Of a stretch of 64,000 nucleotides of DNA, positions 38,531 through 51,806 are shown one piece after another (position 1 is the stretch's first letter; every line of letters starts with the position of its first letter). This DNA comes from Pyrocephalus nanus (lineage: Eukaryota; Chordata; Aves; Passeriformes; Tyrannidae). The notes under the pieces are model-generated. The model did not search any database and was not told the DNA's origin. It worked only from the letters and a program-made list of their open reading frames with translations. The stretch lies in the NCBI GenBank assembly GCA_038380795.1, contig CM076267.1, positions 7,795,501 to 7,859,500 of the forward strand, written 5' to 3'. Both the position numbers and the translations under genes were made by a program.

Positions 38531-41500
38531 TCTTGGGCCTTTCAGTTATGTAGAAATAATTCTGAGTACAAGCAGAAGGTGAATTGTGGCAGCTCCATGG
38601 AAGTGACTCTGCTGGTATTGTAAGGCAATAAAAACAACTTTGCACTTCAGGGACTTTTGACTTCAAAATGTAATGGTTGCATTGTAAGTATCACCATGGC
38701 CACATCATCCAGTTTTCTTTTGACTTCTAATACCTAATTTCTCCTATTCAGAAATCACACCTACTGTAGTGTCAGTGCCCAAGAGGCAGCAATCCTTTCA
38801 CAGTTTTGTTTCACCTGCAAATAATCTGTGTGCTGGTAACTTGCAAGCTCTAGCTGAGAAAACCTTCCTGCTTCCCTATTTTATGTTGTTGTGTTGCTTC
38901 TCACAGATTAAAAGGGAGTTAAACTTGAAGAATTTTGTAAGTTTTTTGAGATAGCTTATTTTATGATCTTCTGCCTGTTACGGGCAGATGTCTTAGTCAC
39001 CACAGGGCCTTTCTAAAGAACAAGAGGTATGAAATGAATAAATACAAAACCATCTCCTTCACTCCTTAAAATGTAATGATTGCAAAGAATAATGTCTGCT
39101 GTTTGCCTGTGAGAAACCTCAGGTAGGTACTGGGTCCCTCAATATAATTTGGTTCTTGAAAAGCTCTTTAAATACAGCCCTTAGCTCTATATAACACTGC
39201 TGTCTGCCCTGAAAGCCTGTTCTCCCTGAAAGGCATATCCCATTAAATATGATCTTGTTGCAAGTCACATTGTGCCAGGAGAGCTGTCCCAGAAGTTGCA
39301 TGATTTCACCCCATGGTGCAGAGAGAGATTCACCCAAAAGGCTGCTCCCCCCAACAGCTGGTGTGAGCCATTGGGTGTGGGCTGTGAAAGAGTGATTTCA
39401 AACTTGGTTCTGTTTTCCTGAGGTATGAAAAAAAACCCAGTTAGTTCCTCCTGCTCTTCAAAGAGAAGCTCAATGTGAATGTTTGAGAGATATGTATATG
39501 CAGAGGGCAGAAAATAATGCTTTTCATACTTTTCTGCTGTGTAGTTTTGTGCTAGTCTGCTTCTAGTACACAAAGTCAATCACTTTGCTGCCATTTATTG
39601 CATGGTGTTTATTTCTGTTTAGGATGATGTATGCTGAGTCCAGAATGGATTGTCCCTTTCCTTGATGAAACAAATGGAGATTGTCAATAAGTGAAGCAGA
39701 GATAAGATAGATAGTAGCTTGTTAGTTATTTGGGAGTGAGGTGATATGGCACAATAGATTAATGCATTGCCTTCATTTGTTGACATTTAATCTCTAAACT
39801 TTGGTTTGTATTCAGTACACCAAGTAACTGAAAACCTCTCCCAAATTGTGAAGACTTGCAAGCAGTTTGCTTGCTCTATTATTTCCTTTTTTTAATAACT
39901 CTTTTAAACTGTGTTCCTGAAGATTGACATAATTTCAGCATTTTCTCCTCAGGAGATTCAGTAATTATGTCTTCATAGCATGCCTTTTCTTTTTTGACCT
40001 CCTTCCTCCTTTCCTCCCATTGATCTGGCTGGAGGCTTGTAGTTTTGCTGTATTACTTATTCACTCATACTCATTACTACAATGCCTGCATTGCCCTTGT
40101 AGCTACTTGTCCTTCCTTACACATCTGCTGCATCTAAACAGGGCAAGGACCTGGGGCAGAGGGGGCTTTTCCATTTCTGGACATAGAACAGATGACAGTG
40201 CAGCCTACTGCCTTTCCAGCTGGATGGAGCAAAACTTCAAGGCATTATTTGCTGTCTCTGACAATCCTGAAGCTATCTTAAAGAGATATAATCTTCTTAT
40301 TCCTTGAAATCTTGCTGTTTCTGATGAGTCTGAGGACATTCTGGTTCCCAGGTGTTCATGTGAAGGCTGAAGATAAGTCCTAGCAAATGGACAGTGCAAA
40401 TACCCCTCCCTCCAGGGCTCTGAAAGATATAGGAGCATGCACATAGGAGAAAAATTGTGTCTGTGTGTATGAAATCCATGATGATACGGGGTCATACTGC
40501 TTTCATGAAGTTAGTATTTTCAGAACTAATTTTCTGATATTAGTAACAGTGTGATGCTGAGATTAATGTGAATTCAAGTTGGCAGAAACAGCACCTCTGC
40601 TTAGGACTGCTGCTGGCAGCACACACGGCATTCTCATTGCAAACAGTGACCATTACAGCTGCATTTGAGAGAGAAGTTGTCTTAAGATCAGTAGTAATTG
40701 AAATTACATTTTACTCAAAGAATCTGTGCAGTCTGGGCAGTAGTAACTGAACAAGTGCACCCTCCTCACTCCTGCACCAAGAAGCTTCATTAAGCTCCAG
40801 AGTTTGCATCAAACACTGAGATAGAGAGAGCCATTAACTCTATGGGTATGGTGAAGGATGCCAGCCCTGCTGATGCATCTGACGATGAGTCTTCTCTTCT
40901 GGGAACTGCCCCTGCCATTAAGAGATTTCCTGCTTGGCAGTGACTGGATGACCCACTCCTCCAGAGGGGAGTGTGGAAAGCTGAGAGCTGGGGTGAGAAG
41001 GGGCTCTGTGGCAGGAGGACTGAGGGGAGCTGAGTAATGCTTCCTCTTCCTGCCACGTCTTCCTCACACAAATGATGATTATAATCATAACTGCTCCCAT
41101 CCAGCCCATGATATTCTTTCCCGTTGCCAAGTTTTTACAGGCACAACAGATTCCCTAAGAAAAGATGTGGAGTGGCAAAACGAGGAAACTGATTTTCTCT
41201 GCATACAGAGAGCCTTGTGCAGCTTGCTACTGCAATGTGTCTTGCTCAGAGATAATGTTCTTATTCATTCAGGAAATATCAGTTGAGGCAAAAAGCCAGT
41301 TCATTCATATATTTGCTGGTGATGGAAACAGGCCCACAGATAATATCTTGTCTTAATACAAAATAAATGAGTAAAGATCACATGGTCTGGATGAACATAA
41401 AAATAACATTTTTCAAGGATGTTAGCTTCCTTTCCTGTGAAAACAACTGGTACTTGAGTCTTTTTGTTTTAATCACACTTTCCCAACCATGTTTGTACTT

Positions 41501-43824
41501 TCTTGAGCAGATTTTTCTGTAGTTTATATGCATCATCATATTTGATTATTAATTCATCTAGTCTCCCCTAAATCAGCCTTTTGTGTGCAGAAGAATGCTA
41601 ATAGACTTTTGTTTCTAAATCTCCTAATGTACCATGAAAAAGTCTACTACATGGTTGACTTCTGCCTCTTGAATATTTAAACTGTTGTTCTTCTGTCTGC
41701 ACAACTGATTTGCATGACCATTGTTTGGATGTGTAGCTACATGAGTATTATAAATACAGCACAATCCCATGAAAGAGCCTGCAATATCTCTTAAGAGACT
41801 AGTTAAAATATAACTTCATGAGGTTTCCTTCAGTTCTGCTTGACTTGTTTTTAAAAAACATAGATCACATTCTGGTTTTTATTATAGAGGTATATATCCA
41901 CCATATCCTCACTGGCCTCAGATTTATCTTTACCCCCCCGAGATGAAAATCTATTGCAGTTCTCCAAGGCAGCCTTTCCTCTGCCTTCTAGGAAGGTCAG
42001 TCAGGATACTTTTTTCCATATATCATCCCTCAGGACTTTGTTAGGTTCTGAAGTTCAACACTGTTTCCTCCATTCCCAGAATTAAATGTAACAATGATTT
42101 CCATAGAGTGTCTGAAAAATTATACAGAGAGCATTTTTCTCCTCCTCGGGGTGCTTGCTGTTATATGCTGTGATCTCTTTTCTCCTGCCTCTTCCAGGGT
42201 GCCCACCATGCCTTGAGTGCTTCTTGAGGAGAGTTTGAGTGTCTCTGACATCCTCCTGCTCTTTTCCATCTGTACATCCTTCTTGATAGTTTCCTCAGAT
42301 TAATAAATAAGTTTGTAATTTTGGTACTGATAATATTCCCTGGTACCTGCTATTATGAGGGAAGAGGAGGGCACCACTTGGCCACTAAGTACTGCTCTTT
42401 TCCTCAGCACGTTCCCAATCCAGCATCAAGATTTAATTGTTGATAGAGTTACCTGTTTCTAGTCTGAAACCAAGCTTTTTTTTGCCTTTGACGCTACCAG
42501 TTTACTCATAGTGGCTGATACAAAGTTTAGCAAGTAATGGCATTACAGGGTTTGTGTCTACCTGCTCAAAATCCCCAATAACGAAATCATGAGCTCAACC
42601 TTAGGTGTAGAAACCTGGAGTTGTTATGTGCTTTGATGCTGCTACAAAAGGAGATAGGAAACCTTACGCAATATGATTTAGCAGTATGTGTTTAGCACCC
42701 TGAAGAGGATCTTCCTTTGAGAACTTTCTTGGTTAGCTACAGTACAGTCTGGAAAGTAGGATAAGCAGAGATGTGGTGCTTTTCATGTATTTTGCACCAT
42801 CATTTTTATTTCTTTTCTAGCTTTCTTTTTAAAAACACTACCTTCAAAACGTCTACATTAAATTACTTTTATATAGAAATTCTTCAGTTGGCTTCTTGGG
42901 TTTTGGTTTCTGAGTTTTGTTGCAGTTTTTTTACTTCTATTTTAACACTCTATTTTTGTAACCTTGTTTATTTAGAATTTTTTTTTTCCTGCAATCCTTG
43001 CCCCAGTCTGATTAGGTGAACTAACTTGGATTGGATATGGGCATATACAGTTTGAATCAGAGCACACAGTCATTAAGTCTAGACGCCTACAACACCATTG
43101 TATTTCCTGTAGAAGAGCCAAAACAGGAAGAAAACAGCGTAGAAAATAGATTTTGCTTCAGCTTAAATTCAATAAACAAACTCTGCCAAATATTTGTGAT
43201 GAACATTACAGGAAGGCTTGCAAAAAATGAACAAACAGAGGTCACTTGCTGCCTTCTTGTGATGTTCATGACTCATTAATCAGAAAGCCAGGTTTGCATT
43301 TATAATTTCTCAGATCGGATGATGAAGTCTTGAAGGATCAGGGACCACTGGAGCATATAAAAGATTTAATGCTAAAATTGTTGAACACGTGTCAGTTCAG
43401 TAGAAGTCAGAGATTTGTGGAGGTCACGCTTTGCTCAAGCTGGGTAGAGAGGCAGCACTCCCTACACTCCCCAGCAGTTGGTTTAAAGCTGAATTACTGC
43501 TTTAGTGAAAGCCATCAGTACTTTGGCCTTTGAGGTCAGCACTGTGATGCAGCAGAATACAAATAATGAAGAGAGGGAACACATAAAGGAATATGGGTAT
43601 TCTTTTAAGGTTTCAAGTTATCCTTTCTGCAAAAGTAGGTAAGTCTCATGCAGGTGACGTTTGCTCTTTAAAGACTTAGATCACTAATTGGGGCTTTGGA
43701 AGTTCCTTAAATGATGCCTTACCAGGTCCTTTGACACGAAGAAGTAGCTGGCAATAATGTGCCTTTGGACTTGAAGAGACCAGATACAGAAAAACTAGGT
43801 TTTATAACAGGGTTTGGTTTGTGG

Positions 43825-43851
<27 letters not shown>
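43825..43851 (+). repeat. T27 homopolymer
   Basis: Twenty-seven thymines, the longest homopolymer in the window. No target-site duplication or retrocopy is visible beside it. Read lengths and assembly errors often make such runs uncertain in length. Confidence 0.93.
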
Positions 43852-43857
<6 letters not shown>

Positions 43858-46154
43858 TTTTTCCTGTGCTTACATCAACTGTCCTGACTCTTCAGCCTAA
43901 CAAGCAACCTTCAGAGGTTCATACCAACCAGACTGCTCTATGGCAATGTTTTTATTTCACCTTAAAAGGAGGGCAAGGATTTTAGGAAAAGAAGGAGGTG
44001 ATTATGAAACGTGAACTGGTTAAGGATTCATGTTTGAGCAGAAGACATTTACAGAGGATTAATATTGTTGGCCTTTTAATGTAAGCTCTGTGTTCCCCAC
44101 AGAGAGTTCAGAGTGTACATTTAGTCAGCTTGAGTCTGTAATGGGGTTCAGTGACCATATGGCTGCTTGGACACAACAGCACTGATAGGGATTTGGGGAT
44201 CCTTGTGAGGGCAAACTAAATATGTATGACTGATGCCAATTTTAATTTATAGCAAACATTATCTTATGTAAAGAGCTACAAATATAGATCTAAATTTTAT
44301 CACTGCTTGCTATTTTGAATAGAAAATTCTCCTAGTTTTCATAGCGAAGAGAGTCCATGAGGACCTGTTGTATTTTTAGTCTATTGTGACATGATGGACT
44401 GAATATCTGTTAGTGAAGATGCTGTTATGTGTTGACATTTGTACGTATTTTCTCAGTTTGGCCTGTTCCTCTGATTTTGTTGCTTGCTGTTCTGAGTATG
44501 TTCTTGACTGTTTGCAGAAGTCCTTTCAAAGAAATATTTGTATCCAGCTAGCTTAGACCCAGTAATGGCAGGAGTCTGCTGCTGTTCCAATAGATTTGCT
44601 TCAACACTGTAAGGAAAAGATAAATAATGTAAAAGGTATGTTAAACTGATTGTTGGATTCATAAACATCTACATACACAGTCTGAATAAAGAAACGTAGA
44701 TGGCAGGAAAGGTAACAGTATCTGTCTCTTCTTTTACCTTGCCTATTGCATTACATTTCAAGAGTATACAGTGAATTTTGGTGACCATGGAGGGGAGGCT
44801 GCTAATTCCCCAGAGAGATATGCCTGCAGAGTTCCCTGCTTGTCCACTTCCCTTCTATTGTAAATGTTATATGCATCATTTTAACCCAATATTTTTTATA
44901 CCTTGTAAACAAAGTTCACCATTTCATTGTAATGAGTATTTAGAGTATCTGCTTTATGTGTTCAAGGATTTTTTTCCCCAATACTGTAGAGGAATGGATA
45001 ATATTTAGAAGAGTAGTTACAAAACTTAGTCTTTTGTGTTATGGAGTTTCTAGAAATTAGTTCAATAAATAAAAATGACATTTGGATCTCATTTTAAAAA
45101 GTGATCTCTTGCTCTGTCACTCTGATTCTGATCTCAGATTTTATCATAGCAGAATAGGAGCACTACTTAAAGTACTTTTGAAAATGTGTGCTAGCAACTT
45201 TCAGTAGCTTTCATAGATGATGCCATGATCTGTGAAGAGATCTATGTGTCAAGAAGCCACTGCTGTGCAGGTTGCTGTAATGCTCTTCATAGAGTTATTA
45301 CAAAGTTTAGTGGTTTTTTTTTTTATTATAAGTAAAATATTTAAAAACTTCTAATAGCAATTAGAAAAGTTAGGATGGTTAAGTTTTAACATACATAAAC
45401 CACAAGTATTTTGTAGACAAAGGTGCATATCTGGACCACTTGTATACACTACTTATGCAAGATACAATACATCAACAACCTCCTCCAGCTCCATCCTTCT
45501 GCAGTTTTGAGGTTTTAAGCAAATCAAATTCATTTCATAAAGCTGCCTAAAGTTCTCTTTGATGTGCAAACCTTTGGAAACAGTGAATATCTTGTTAAGT
45601 TCTCTCTGATGCACTAATCAGCTAAAGGACAGACACATGTTTTATTATAAGAACAAACAAAGTGCGTCAGCTTGAGGGATCAGAGAGAAAGATACAAATT
45701 CTGACAGCTGTAAACTTCTAAAACAGGCTGGACTAAAATGGAATTTTACAGAATAAGACCCTCTACTGTTGTGATAATCAGTTTCCAACTAAACAACAAC
45801 ATTAGCACTAAAGACAACTCTGAAACGGTGACATTTTAATAAGAGATCTGCATATTTGCATTTGAACAGTAATGTAATAGAGCTACAAAAGATCTATGAA
45901 GATATAAAAATTGAATTTGTTGTATGTCAGGAGAATATAAATGAGATAGAGAAGGAATTAAAATGCCAAGGTTGAATAACAAAAAATTATAAGTGGAAGC
46001 CTGGTGCTGAGAAAGCTATCATGATACATTTACAGTATGTTTTCTGGGGTTAAGCTCTGCAAGGTTAAAATGTTAATCCAGTTTTAAGAAACATGATTTT
46101 GACACAAAATATGTTCTTCAAAGTAATTAAATAATTCTCTGTTGTTGGTTTTTC

Positions 46155-46171
46155 TTTTTTTTTTTTTTTTT
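46155..46171 (+). repeat. T17 homopolymer
   Basis: Seventeen thymines preceded by TTTC. It is ordinary low-complexity DNA. Confidence 0.9.
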
Positions 46172-47820
46172 GTGAAATTGTATTCCTGAGGTAATTAACT
46201 CCACTTTTAGAGCAAATTTTTCAGTGTTTCACAGAGCCACTGAGTTTTATCAGTGCCACTTAGAAACAAAAACATGTCTGTAGGCCAGCACTTGGACAGT
46301 AATACTATATAGCCACTGACCTTTGGAGGAAAAGAACAATAAATTTATTCTTTTGTAGTCTCAAAAAGTCCTTATAGTGTGTGAGTTTGGGGACTTCTGA
46401 CAGAATCTGGTAGAACAGAGGATAAACTATTGCATTTCCATGCAGTGTACTCATTCAGCTTAAGTACAATGTGGTATTTTGGGTTTTTTTCCCCCCAGAA
46501 GAGTGAGTTAGAATGTATTGTTCTCCAGAATGAAATTTTTTAATGAATCCTTTATATTTCTGAAATTCACTGTCAATCACTTCATGAACATCCAGCAAAA
46601 AAGAGACCTAATAAAAAGTGGCAGCTGAAAACTAATATTCCAAACTGTCATCATCTAATTAATTTTCTCATTTATATTCCAAGTGCAGTCCCAACTCACA
46701 TGGACTTCTGCCAGGGAACTCAACAATAAAACGCTCGTTTAAAATTCCTAACAGTAAGAAAATATTGAAACACTGGGAATAAACCCTGCATGAATCAGTT
46801 TGAAAATTCCATATTTGGAAGTATACAAGAGACTGGCCATCATTTTGAAATAATGGTCACACTACAGCAACGGTGACTGCCTTATATTATAGGAGAAATG
46901 GAGTTGCCCTTCACACCTGTTAGCTTAACTTTAGACTTTCAGAATTTACTGTTGATTTTTTCTTCCCCACGTCTTTAATCATATCAGACAAGCCAATTGT
47001 TCATCTTGCTCTTAAAATTTAATATTGCTTACATTAAATGATTTATACAGGGACCGATCTGGAAACTTGGTATCCACCTACAAGTCATTATTTTAATCTG
47101 CAGATGCTGAATTCAGTAACAAGATTTTTTTTTAATGTGCTGACGTACCCTAAGGTGCAACTAATGAGATCTATCAGAAAACATCAAAGGAACTAATTCC
47201 CTAAATACTGAAGTACTTTAGAAACTCCTTGAGACATTACCTGCATCACTAAATATCTGTAAAACTCCAGCACTACAACCCATATAATTGCACATTGCCC
47301 GAGCCTCTCTGTGTTCTTACTTTCCCCTGTGAAATCCCTTTCATTCAACTATGCAGTGTATAACATTTATACTCATTTATGTCCATGATACCTGGAATTA
47401 TGCACTAGGGTTCATCAGAAAAACTGTCTACAGAATTTCTGCATTGGTAGATTTTGCATAGTGGCCTCGTGTTGTTTTGCTGTCTGGTCAAACGATGTCT
47501 TTGTGAGAGCAGCATTGGGCTGGGATCTGATGTGACGCCATAAAAATATACCAAAAAACAATATATTTTCTGCCACAGCACGGAAGAAAAATCACCTAAC
47601 CTTTTCTAAGATGCTGCTTGGTTTGGAAATTGAAAAATTGCTTGAAACTCTGCTAAGAATTGAAAGTAAATGAAATGGAAATACAATATATTATAATGAG
47701 ACAGATGTGAGCTCATTTTCCCTAGTGCGGGTTCATGGACTGTGCATTCACTTGGCCCGCCTGACATTTAAATTTGAGTAAATTCAGTGGTTTATAAGAA
47801 AAGCATCTGTTGTTGGAATG

Positions 47821-47846
47821 ACAATAGCAAGATACAATAGCAAGGA
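47821..47846 (+). repeat. Two-copy 13-bp tandem repeat
   Basis: ACAATAGCAAGAT is followed by ACAATAGCAAGGA. It is a local duplication inside otherwise non-repetitive sequence. Confidence 0.85.
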
Positions 47847-48854
47847 AAAGGAATCTAATTGTTATTAGGTATTACAGCAGAATGTCAATGAAGGGGCTTT
47901 CATTGTGTTGAGATTCTGGCACCAGCCTGGATTTTAAATTGGCCAGCTCATCAGGGACTAGAGCACATTAGTGAGTGATTCAGCTGTGACTGAGTGTGTG
48001 CATTAAAACGTGTGACTTAGAAAACTTTCTAATGCCATAAATCAAGAACAGAGTTAATACACAACACATTCTAGGAGGGATTATAATATAAATTAGTGTG
48101 CTTTACTTCTACTAACTTTAACCTTTAATCACATTAGGCTCAGCTTTTAATTTTTTATAGGGATATTCATTCTATTGTCATGTTTGCTGTCCACTCTATA
48201 GCACAGATAAAACCTTGAACTATGCCATATACTCGACCTGAGCAAGCTGTCAAACCTACAGCTTATATCTTCTGCTTCCAGATCTCTATCTGGGCATGTT
48301 CAGTCACTGAATAGTGAGGGTTGCTGCTAATGACTTTTAATTAAATCCAAAAGCTCTGAGATCATAAACCTGCTGACTTGGTTTCCTTTTTCCAGTACAC
48401 TTCAGAAAAGTAATTACTGTACTGCGCAGACAGGCAAATCTTGCGAAATGCCCTCAAGATACAACTCAAAATTAAGACTTCTGGTAATGAAGAAAGTCAG
48501 TAATGTTTTTCAGTAAAGAAATGAACCAAAAATTAGTATAGTCTTCAAATCACATTCAGGAATTTCATTTCTGTTCAATTTTTAAATAAAAATCCACAAG
48601 ACCCCGCATTTTCAGGCTTGGAGAATGTTAAATGTAAATCCAGTTTTCCTTTTTACGTGATTGCTTTCAAATCACTGTACAAATGTAGGGTCTGTAGTGT
48701 TGTTTGAGTCTTTATATTTGACATACGTTGGTTTTTCTTCATAATTAAAATTAGATGAAGAGCTTTCCCAGGAAACCCTGAGAAAGTATGGAAGACAAGC
48801 AGAACTATGGTCAGAGGGACATCAGAAACCAAAAGACCACAAAGGTAAATAATC

Positions 48855-48880
48855 AAAAAAAAAAAAAAAAAAAAAAAAAA
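48855..48880 (+). repeat. A26 homopolymer followed by GA repeat
   Basis: Twenty-six adenines run directly into GAGAGAGAAG. An A run passing into a GA microsatellite is a usual product of slippage. No source transcript is recognised upstream. Confidence 0.92.
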
Positions 48881-48910
48881 GAGAGAGAAGCTACTTTTCT
48901 GATAATTTAA

Positions 48911-48950
48911 CATCATCTCCATCATCTTCTCATCTTCTATCATCTTCTAT
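48911..48950 (+). repeat. CATCTTCT-type microsatellite
   Basis: About 40 bp of CATC, CATCTTCT and TATCATCTTCTAT units of uneven length. On the minus strand it opens a Met/Glu/Asp-rich frame (48653-48943) that is only a translated repeat. Confidence 0.8.
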
Positions 48951-49294
48951 GTCACTCCCTCCCCAGCTTTTTCTTGAGCTGTTCATTCCTCTGTTATAAG
49001 CCACTTGTAGATGCCCAATTTTTATTTGTAACCCTCCTCTTAACAACAGACAAGCTGATACCTTCTACCCTCCCGCTTGCTTGTAAAAGTGTTTTTGCTA
49101 AAACTCATAATGAAGAAACTTGAGTTTTCTTCTGCGTTTTAAGAGCATAACGAAGTGTTTAATCTGTGAAGTCAAAGTACAAGGAAGTCTGATTTTTGGT
49201 TTTGTATAAAGCTAACACGTCTTTAGAATGTGGTTTCCTTTGAATATTAAGACAACACTGTTTTGGAGGCAGAGGTGTGAAATACTTTTTTAGT

Positions 49295-49327
49295 ACTAAA
49301 CAGGAACTAAGTAGGAACTAAACAGGA
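49295..49327 (+). repeat. Three-copy 11-bp tandem repeat
   Basis: ACTAAACAGGA, ACTAAGTAGGA and ACTAAACAGGA lie head to tail. The outer two copies are identical and the middle one differs at two bases. Confidence 0.88.
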
Positions 49328-49589
49328 ACATATGCACAAGGTCAAGAACCAGGACAGTCATTACTGGAAAGACTTTTTTTTTTTCTCCTCTACTTTTTTT
49401 TTAAATCATTTGTATTTTTACAGGTAGCCCAGAGCAAATGTGTTAAAAACCATAAATGTACAATACTGGCTGCTCCTTTCCATATCTCTGAGCCTCTAAC
49501 AGCGGTGGCTTCCTGAGGTAGGCTTTTATGGCTTTAGAAACCTCAGAGGATTTCTCTTCCTGACCTAGCCACCTTCTCTGTGAACCATT

Positions 49590-49690
49590 ATAAAGCATCA
49601 GTATCCTTTGGCAAGGACTTCCACAGCTTAACTTCATCTTCATGAAGGACAAAACCTCCTTTTATTTGTTACAGCCTTCCCCTTGCTGTG
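49590..49690 (-). mobile_element. Possible ancient CR1/L3-type LINE fragment
   Basis: CCTTTGGCAAGGACTTCCA followed by CAGCTTAACTTCAT and ACCTCCTTTTATTTGTT resembles the region of old CR1/L3 LINE copies that reads GGCAA.GA.TTCCACAGCTTAAC and then TTCCTTTTGTTTGTT on the antisense strand. It is short and diverged, so this could be coincidence. The orientation follows that of the antisense consensus. Confidence 0.4.
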
Positions 49691-51134
49691 TATGGGAAGA
49701 GGGGGTGAGCAGGGGCCATTTGACCTCTCCCCCTGTTCAAGAAGATATTTCTGGGCTGTATTCTACATCTGAGGTGCAGACTCTATAAAGAGACACGTGT
49801 TTGGCAGACAAATAAGTGACATGACAAGATCTGCAGCTTGTTCTCTGCTTAGCGCTGCCCACTTGTGAGAATCTGGTCTGAGTCCCTCAACAGCCAGAGA
49901 AACATTATGCAGAACTCTATTTTCAGTATGAACACCCTTCAGGGTGTTTTTGTGTGGGAAACAGAATAGTGGGTCTTGAAAGAAAACTAGTTCTTTGCAG
50001 ATAGTCTCAAGGTCAGCATTATGGATCACTTCAGCATGATCATTTCATGCATAGGAAGCAGCACTGAGGAATGCTCTAAGCCTGTTTTTCACAGTGCAGA
50101 CAGCTTTTCTAACCCCTTGCCTGTGTGATTTGCTCAAGCCAGTGAGATGTAGTATCTTTATCTGTAAGAAATTCTGCACTGTGTAGAAGAAATTCTGTTT
50201 GCTTCATTGCAATTCCAAAATATAATTATCTAGAAAGAACAGCCACTGTGTCCCAGTATTATGCCTTCCATTTGCACAGATGAATATAAATGCAAATGCC
50301 TTGTACCTTGCAGTACCCTGCGAAGTTTGGCAGCCACTTGAGGGTTTATTATGTTTTGGGGAGTTTTTCTTCTGTGTTTTTTTAAGATATCTGAATTAGT
50401 TATTCATTTAAAATGCAAATGAAGAGGTAAAAGATGAAGCTTTGCGGTTAATATTAATCTTATAATATCAGGTTGTGAGGAGATTAATCATTTGGTTGGG
50501 ATTCAAAAGACACTGTGACACCAAGAAGTACAAAGGACATTTAGAAAATAACAACGTAGATGGATTGTTGTGACATTTATTATTTATGTTCTTGTTTCTT
50601 CAATTCTTGCTCTTTAAATCAGTTGAGAATGTGTATCCTCACATGAAAGAGTCACCTGTAGACTAGTGCTGTTGCATTTCATCACAGTGTAACCTGCTAT
50701 GATGGAGGGATTTGGAGGAAACCTTTAGGAAAGTAAAATGTCTTAATTTTCTTCTAATATAACTGCAAGTGTGCACTTCAGCAATCAACCCATGGGGAGA
50801 GGGCAGAATACTCAGGATCTCTGTGTGAGATCACTGTGGGATTGTGTTCTGCTGAATGTCAGGGATGCTGGGGACTGGGGAAATGAATACAATTTATTGC
50901 AATTGCTACCTGAGCCGTACATCTATCTTATCTTCTATGACTGCTTCTTGTCTTTTCCTCAGCAATAGTGCTGATAACCCATTTCATTTGTCATCTAAGT
51001 CTTGTTTGAAAGTATTCAGGTGGTATTGGACTTCAGTTAGGCAGCAGTTACTGCAAGAATATTGATTCCCTTTAAAAAAGCCATTTAAATACAAGAATTT
51101 TTTTATTAGATTCCTGATCAATCCCTCTTGCAGT

Positions 51135-51168
51135 AGTCACAGCACCAAGGCCTGACAGAGTTCAAGAA
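51135..51168 (+). mobile_element. Possible short CR1 LINE remnant
   Basis: AGTCACAGCACCAAGG followed by CCTGACAGAGTTCAAGAA matches a sense-strand motif of one avian CR1 subfamily (AGCACCAAGCCTG.CAGAGTTCAAGGA). Homology is lost on both sides after about 34 bp, so either the remainder has decayed or the match is by chance. Confidence 0.4.
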
Positions 51169-51780
51169 ACTGAATTGCAAAAACATGTGAAGACCTTTAC
51201 TAGATCAGACCAAGAGGGTTTATCTCAAAAATTAAATATTCTAATAAAGCAAAAATATACATTACATGGATTAAAAAAATTGTGATGATGCTTCAGTTAG
51301 CTGCTAAAACCTAGATTCTCACCTGTTAATGTTCTACAGAAATTATTTTTTCCTGTAATTTTCAAAATTTTTATTAAATTATATTTTTGTTTTTACTTTA
51401 ATATATGGCTTTGACTTTGTTTCCAAGAAGTCTGTTATTGTTTTATCTAACTTTCTTTTCTGTCTCAAACCCATCCTTAAAAATAATGGACAGTCAAGAA
51501 AGGCTGTAAAAATGTTTGCTACCTGTAGGGCTTGTGAGGGTTTTTTATCTAGTGAAAAGAGTTCAATAGAAACATTTTAGTGAAGATGTTTTGATCCTTT
51601 TATTTTTCTATGTCGGAAATGTTTTGCTCAGCTGGACTGCTATTTAAAAAAATTGAAGCAAGTGATACAAACTCTACATATGATTTCTACTTATAGGGAC
51701 TAACCTGAGCTCTCTAGAAATGTGTGTGCAGTACCCTAGCAATATCTGAGGAATAAATAAATCTGGCCAGGGTCAGATTT

Positions 51781-51806
51781 AAAAAAAAAAAAAAGAAAAA
51801 AAAAAA
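51781..51806 (+). repeat. A-rich run (A14-G-A11)
   Basis: Twenty-six bases containing one G. It is low-complexity DNA with no retrocopy recognised upstream. Confidence 0.9.

Larger units (their letters stand above)
35656..43824. other. Gene-free AT-rich sequence
   Basis: No gene or RNA is recognised. A TA/TG-rich run lies at about 36325-36357. The frame at 37611-37946 (plus, 111 codons) is Ser/Phe/Leu-rich and unfamiliar. Sequence at 40850-41060 is moderately G+C-rich, with overlapping minus-strand frames of 70-93 codons and no recognisable domain. An old repeat-like fragment at 38.3 kb is listed separately. Confidence 0.6.
43852..48854. other. Gene-free sequence; 46.6-48.5 kb resembles conserved noncoding DNA
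   Basis: No gene or RNA is recognised and open frames are very short, with none of 60 codons between about 45.0 and 48.6 kb. From 46.6 to 48.5 kb the sequence has no simple repeats or transposon remnants and contains many TAATTA/ATTTAAAT/TTTAATTAAA-type words, a texture often seen in conserved regulatory DNA near developmental genes. This is an impression only. A short direct repeat at 47821-47846 is listed separately. Confidence 0.5.

Noticed and set aside
48653..48943. Minus-strand frame with a poly-Phe stretch
   Set aside because: The Phe run is the A26 homopolymer read on the other strand, and the N-terminal Met/Glu stretch is the CATCTTCT microsatellite.
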